Part shown: piece after piece, positions 15,098 through 16,566 of the stretch | Layout of the letters: every line of letters starts with the position of its first letter | How positions within the stretch are numbered: the stretch's first letter is position 1 | Origin: Candidatus Gottesmanbacteria bacterium CG_4_10_14_0_8_um_filter_37_24 | GTDB taxonomy: Bacteria > Patescibacteriota > Microgenomatia > 2-02-FULL-39-11 | Length of the DNA stretch: 16,566 nucleotides | Assembly (NCBI GenBank): GCA_002785215.1 | Contig: PFMK01000102.1 | Location: 1-16,566, forward strand | Reading direction: 5' to 3' | The notes under the pieces: model-generated | What the model saw: the letters and a program-made list of their open reading frames with translations, nothing else | What the model was told of the DNA's origin: nothing | The model's database searches: none | Translations under genes and position numbers: made by a program

Positions 15098-15222
15098 TTA
15101 TACTGAAAAAACTCAGGTTTGAAATAAGTTTTTTTGCAACATAGCCCCATCTAAACCTCCGAATCGGAGGTCTAATCAGTCCCGATTAAATCGGGATTGT
15201 GAACCTGAGTAAGATGGGTATA
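15098..15222 (-). repeat. Structured repeat, copy B (inverted partner of 10960-11083)
   Basis: Read on the minus strand this element follows the same plan as copy A. Closing arms ACTCAGGTT (plus 15202-15210) and AACCTGAGT (plus 15111-15119) pair perfectly. Hairpin 1 is TCCCGA/TCGGGA with a 5-nt loop (15180-15196). Hairpin 2 is TAGACCTCCG/CGGAGGTTTA with loop ATT (about 15153-15175). A T6 run follows the second arm. Hairpin 1 shares no sequence with that of copy A but occupies the same slot. The element lies 69 bp downstream of the minus-strand duplicated-domain gene and in the same orientation, and beyond the stop of the convergent helicase gene. Confidence 0.85.
15106..15134. terminator. Possible bidirectional terminator between convergent genes
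   Basis: AAAAAACT (15106-15113) pairs with AGTTTTTT (15127-15134) around a 13-nt loop. The hairpin has a T-run on both strands, so it could end the plus-strand helicase transcript and the minus-strand transcript of the duplicated-domain gene. On the minus strand it competes with the longer ACTCAGGTT/AACCTGAGT stem. Mostly A:T pairs make it weak. Confidence 0.4.
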
Positions 15223-15229
15223 CAATCAT

Positions 15230-15247
15230 GAGCTTGTCGAAGTACTC
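15230..15247. repeat. REP-like palindrome containing TTCGACAAGCTC
   Basis: GAGCTTGTCGAAGTACTC forms a hairpin: GAG/CTC and CTT/AAG with loop GTCG and a 2-nt bulge. The core CTTCGACAAGCTC resembles, from memory, a short palindrome dispersed between genes in many bacterial genomes. It lies between copy B and the end of the minus-strand gene. One copy is seen here, so its repeat status is not shown by the window itself. Confidence 0.4.
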
Positions 15248-15290
15248 TTTTAGAACCGTTTGACTTAATTACACCATAATTAACAATATA

Positions 15291-16283
15291 TCATTGAAAT
15301 TCCAATCTGAATTCTCTTGCCTTTCTTGTCATTGATACCGAAGCCATTTGATTTTTATTTGGGAGTAAGGAAATAATTTTATGCCATTTTCTTTTAATTT
15401 TCGCGATATCTGCCTCTAAGGGTGAAAACTGTAAACGAGTATAACCGCTTGGGTTAGTATCAACCTGTACTCCAATTGCTTCAAGCGCTCTTATAGTTGT
15501 ATTATCAAGTTGGAAATCACCTTCGATCATTTGATCACAAGAATTATCCATGAATCCAGATTTATCCGTAGCATAGCCTTTTTTGTTCATTTCAATGACT
15601 GCTTGACGTACTTGTGGTTCTATCTCTTCGATAAAAAGACCTAATATCGACTCAATTTTATTTGGATGTGAATTTTCTTTTTGTCTTCTTTTTGTCTCAA
15701 TAGAGACTTTTCTTAGAGTGTTAAATTTTAATCTCTCAAAAAGTCTTTGCTTTCGAAGTTGCAGGTCCTCAGGAATATATTTTCTTCGAAACAAGATCGC
15801 ATCGATACCCGTAGAAGGTGCAGTTAATTTCCCTTTATTGGGAAGAGCTTCGATAATTTTCATCCATATGGTATTAATACTTTCTAATGTTGCTTCTTCA
15901 GGCCAGAAGATAAGTGAATTAGACCCATTATATTCCCGAAATTTTACACCAATTTTTTCAAGTTTATTTTTCGTTACGTAATCAATCGAAAAGTTTCCGG
16001 TCATAACTTGAAATTCCGCATTTTTGCTACCGAAGCCGGATGATACATCAATGGCATATCCCTTTTCATAGAGTAAACGAACAATTTTTTTCAGGTAAGG
16101 CTCATACATCTCTATAAAAGCACCCAATAAATATTCAAAATCTGTAGCTTGAGGCTGGGAGGATATTCTGCTTTTAAGTGCAAATTTTCTTTGTTTATTA
16201 ATGGAACTTCTTAAGGATGAAAATTTACTGTTTATTTCTTCACTATTATTATTTAAAAAAGACTTCATAGTAGAAGATAACAT
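15291..16283 (-). CDS. Unrecognised protein with two tandem copies of a domain of about 100 residues
   Basis: A 330-residue protein with no family I recognise, no signal peptide and no membrane helix. Residues 49-151 and 210-311 align as two copies: (L)LG-FIE--EP, KGYA-D-SGF, a short gap, then Q-M-G-F--D-T---LE-IGV, L-F-P, and W--II--LPNK, with an offset of 160-161 residues. Each copy is preceded by a basic, helix-prone segment (around 24-40 and 178-203), so the repeating unit may be larger. The N-terminal 20 residues are Ser/Asn-rich. Composition suggests a soluble, possibly nucleic-acid-binding protein; that is a guess from charge only. A TAAAAT lies 11 nt before the ATG, so its mRNA may also be nearly leaderless. 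It is convergent with the helicase gene. Base composition is like its neighbours. Confidence 0.85.
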   Translation of the reverse strand: MLSSTMKSFLNNNSEEINSKFSSLRSSINKQRKFALKSRISSQPQATDFEYLLGAFIEMYEPYLKKIVRLLYEKGYAIDVSSGFGSKNAEFQVMTGNFSIDYVTKNKLEKIGVKFREYNGSNSLIFWPEEATLESINTIWMKIIEALPNKGKLTAPSTGIDAILFRRKYIPEDLQLRKQRLFERLKFNTLRKVSIETKRRQKENSHPNKIESILGLFIEEIEPQVRQAVIEMNKKGYATDKSGFMDNSCDQMIEGDFQLDNTTIRALEAIGVQVDTNPSGYTRLQFSPLEADIAKIKRKWHKIISLLPNKNQMASVSMTRKAREFRLEFQ

Positions 16284-16294
16284 TTTGATTATTA

Positions 16295-16300
16295 ATTTTA
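16295..16300 (-). promoter_or_regulatory. Weak -10 candidate for the duplicated-domain gene
   Basis: TAAAAT on the minus strand ends 11 nt upstream of the ATG at 16283. It has the same close spacing as at uvrB and the helicase gene, but the stretch is almost all A/T, so the match is weak evidence. Confidence 0.3.
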
Positions 16301-16407
16301 AACCAAGGAATCTGCCTAAATGAGAAGTGTATTAAGAAGTGGAGAAAGATACAGGTAAAAATTTAAAGTATCTTTATCTTGACCGATTAAAACTAAATCA
16401 AATTTAA

Positions 16408-16431
16408 ACAGATTTATTGATTTAAATCTGT
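16408..16431. repeat. Perfect 9-bp inverted repeat (hairpin)
   Basis: ACAGATTTA (16408-16416) pairs with TAAATCTGT (16423-16431) around a 6-nt loop. It lies in the gene-free end of the window, about 125 bp upstream of the minus-strand gene. It could be a terminator for something entering from the right, an operator, or an end of a mobile element. No T-run follows on either strand. Confidence 0.5.
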
Positions 16432-16493
16432 ACTTCCGAGAAATTATATCATAATTTGAATTATATAGCAACAATACGAATTAAATGTGTTAA

Positions 16494-16537
16494 ACCAATA
16501 TGATAATGTCACCTTATACCAATATAGAAATGTCACC
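16494..16537. repeat. Two direct 20-bp repeats, possible insertion sequence end
   Basis: ACCAATATGATAATGTCACC (16494-16513) and ACCAATATAGAAATGTCACC (16518-16537) match at 17 of 20 positions with a 24-bp period. Closely spaced copies of one motif near a boundary are typical of transposase-binding ends, for example the multiple terminal repeats of IS21-type elements. The window ends 29 bp later, so no transposase can be seen. The rest of 16284-16566 holds no gene I can support. Confidence 0.55.
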
Positions 16538-16566
16538 CTAAGTTGCCCATACTAAACAGATTACTG

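Noticed and set aside
15098..15222. CRISPR or attC-like site
   Set aside because: There is only one unit at each location, no spacer array, and no integrase; hairpin layout and terminal T-run fit neither type.
1..16566. UGA recoded as glycine (Gracilibacteria-type code)
   Set aside because: TGA ends several genes at the expected family length and does not occur inside conserved reading frames.

Overview
The window reads as an AT-rich, gene-dense bacterial chromosome segment, most likely from a Candidate Phyla Radiation (Patescibacteria) genome, perhaps on the Microgenomates side. This rests on small compact genes, tight spacing with few Shine-Dalgarno sites, a CCA-less tRNA gene, a compact PIF1-type helicase, a SecG / membrane-anchored solute-binding protein pair, and hypothetical proteins without recognisable domains. 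TGA is used as a normal stop (gap, pgk, lexA, uvrA), so this is not a UGA-glycine lineage (Gracilibacteria/SR1). The phylum call is inference.

Layout. The window opens with the last 45 codons of an unidentified gene (1-138). A glycolysis pair follows, gap and pgk, overlapping by 4 bp (214-2408). Convergent to them is lexA (2412-3038, minus). Divergent from lexA runs a complete nucleotide excision repair set in one direction: uvrB, uvrA, uvrC (3159-9512). This continues into a four-helix holin-4-like membrane protein and a YvcK/CofD-family protein (to 11003). Next come secG and a membrane-anchored family 5 solute-binding protein (11102-12657), a tRNA-Leu(UAA) on the minus strand (12675-12762), a 2,3-bisphosphoglycerate-dependent phosphoglycerate mutase (12860-13609) and a PIF1-family helicase (13727-15052). 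The right end holds a minus-strand gene for an unrecognised protein built of two tandem copies of a domain of about 100 residues (15291-16283). A gene-free end contains a hairpin and a 20-bp direct repeat that may be the edge of an insertion sequence.

How the genes work together. LexA next to uvrBAC suggests a damage-inducible repair unit in which all three excision subunits are made from one transcript, although I could not identify an operator. Gap, Pgk and the separate phosphoglycerate mutase are consecutive lower-glycolysis steps. SecG is a translocon subunit, and the protein after it may be an envelope-anchored ligand-binding protein.

The most unusual signal is a pair of elements of about 120 bp in inverted orientation (10960-11083 and 15098-15222). 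Each has a long-range closing stem, two internal hairpins and a terminal T6 run. One overlaps and appears to have replaced the 3' end of yvcK; the other lies downstream of the duplicated-domain gene. One internal hairpin has a wholly different sequence in the two copies but keeps its fold, and G.U pairs appear only in one orientation, which suggests selection on an RNA or single-strand structure. Other points are a UvrC without its C-terminal helix-hairpin-helix domain, a GAPDH whose NAD-selecting Asp is replaced by Ser-Arg, a tRNA-Leu with C at T-loop position 55, and several promoters placed so close to the start codon that the mRNAs should be leaderless.
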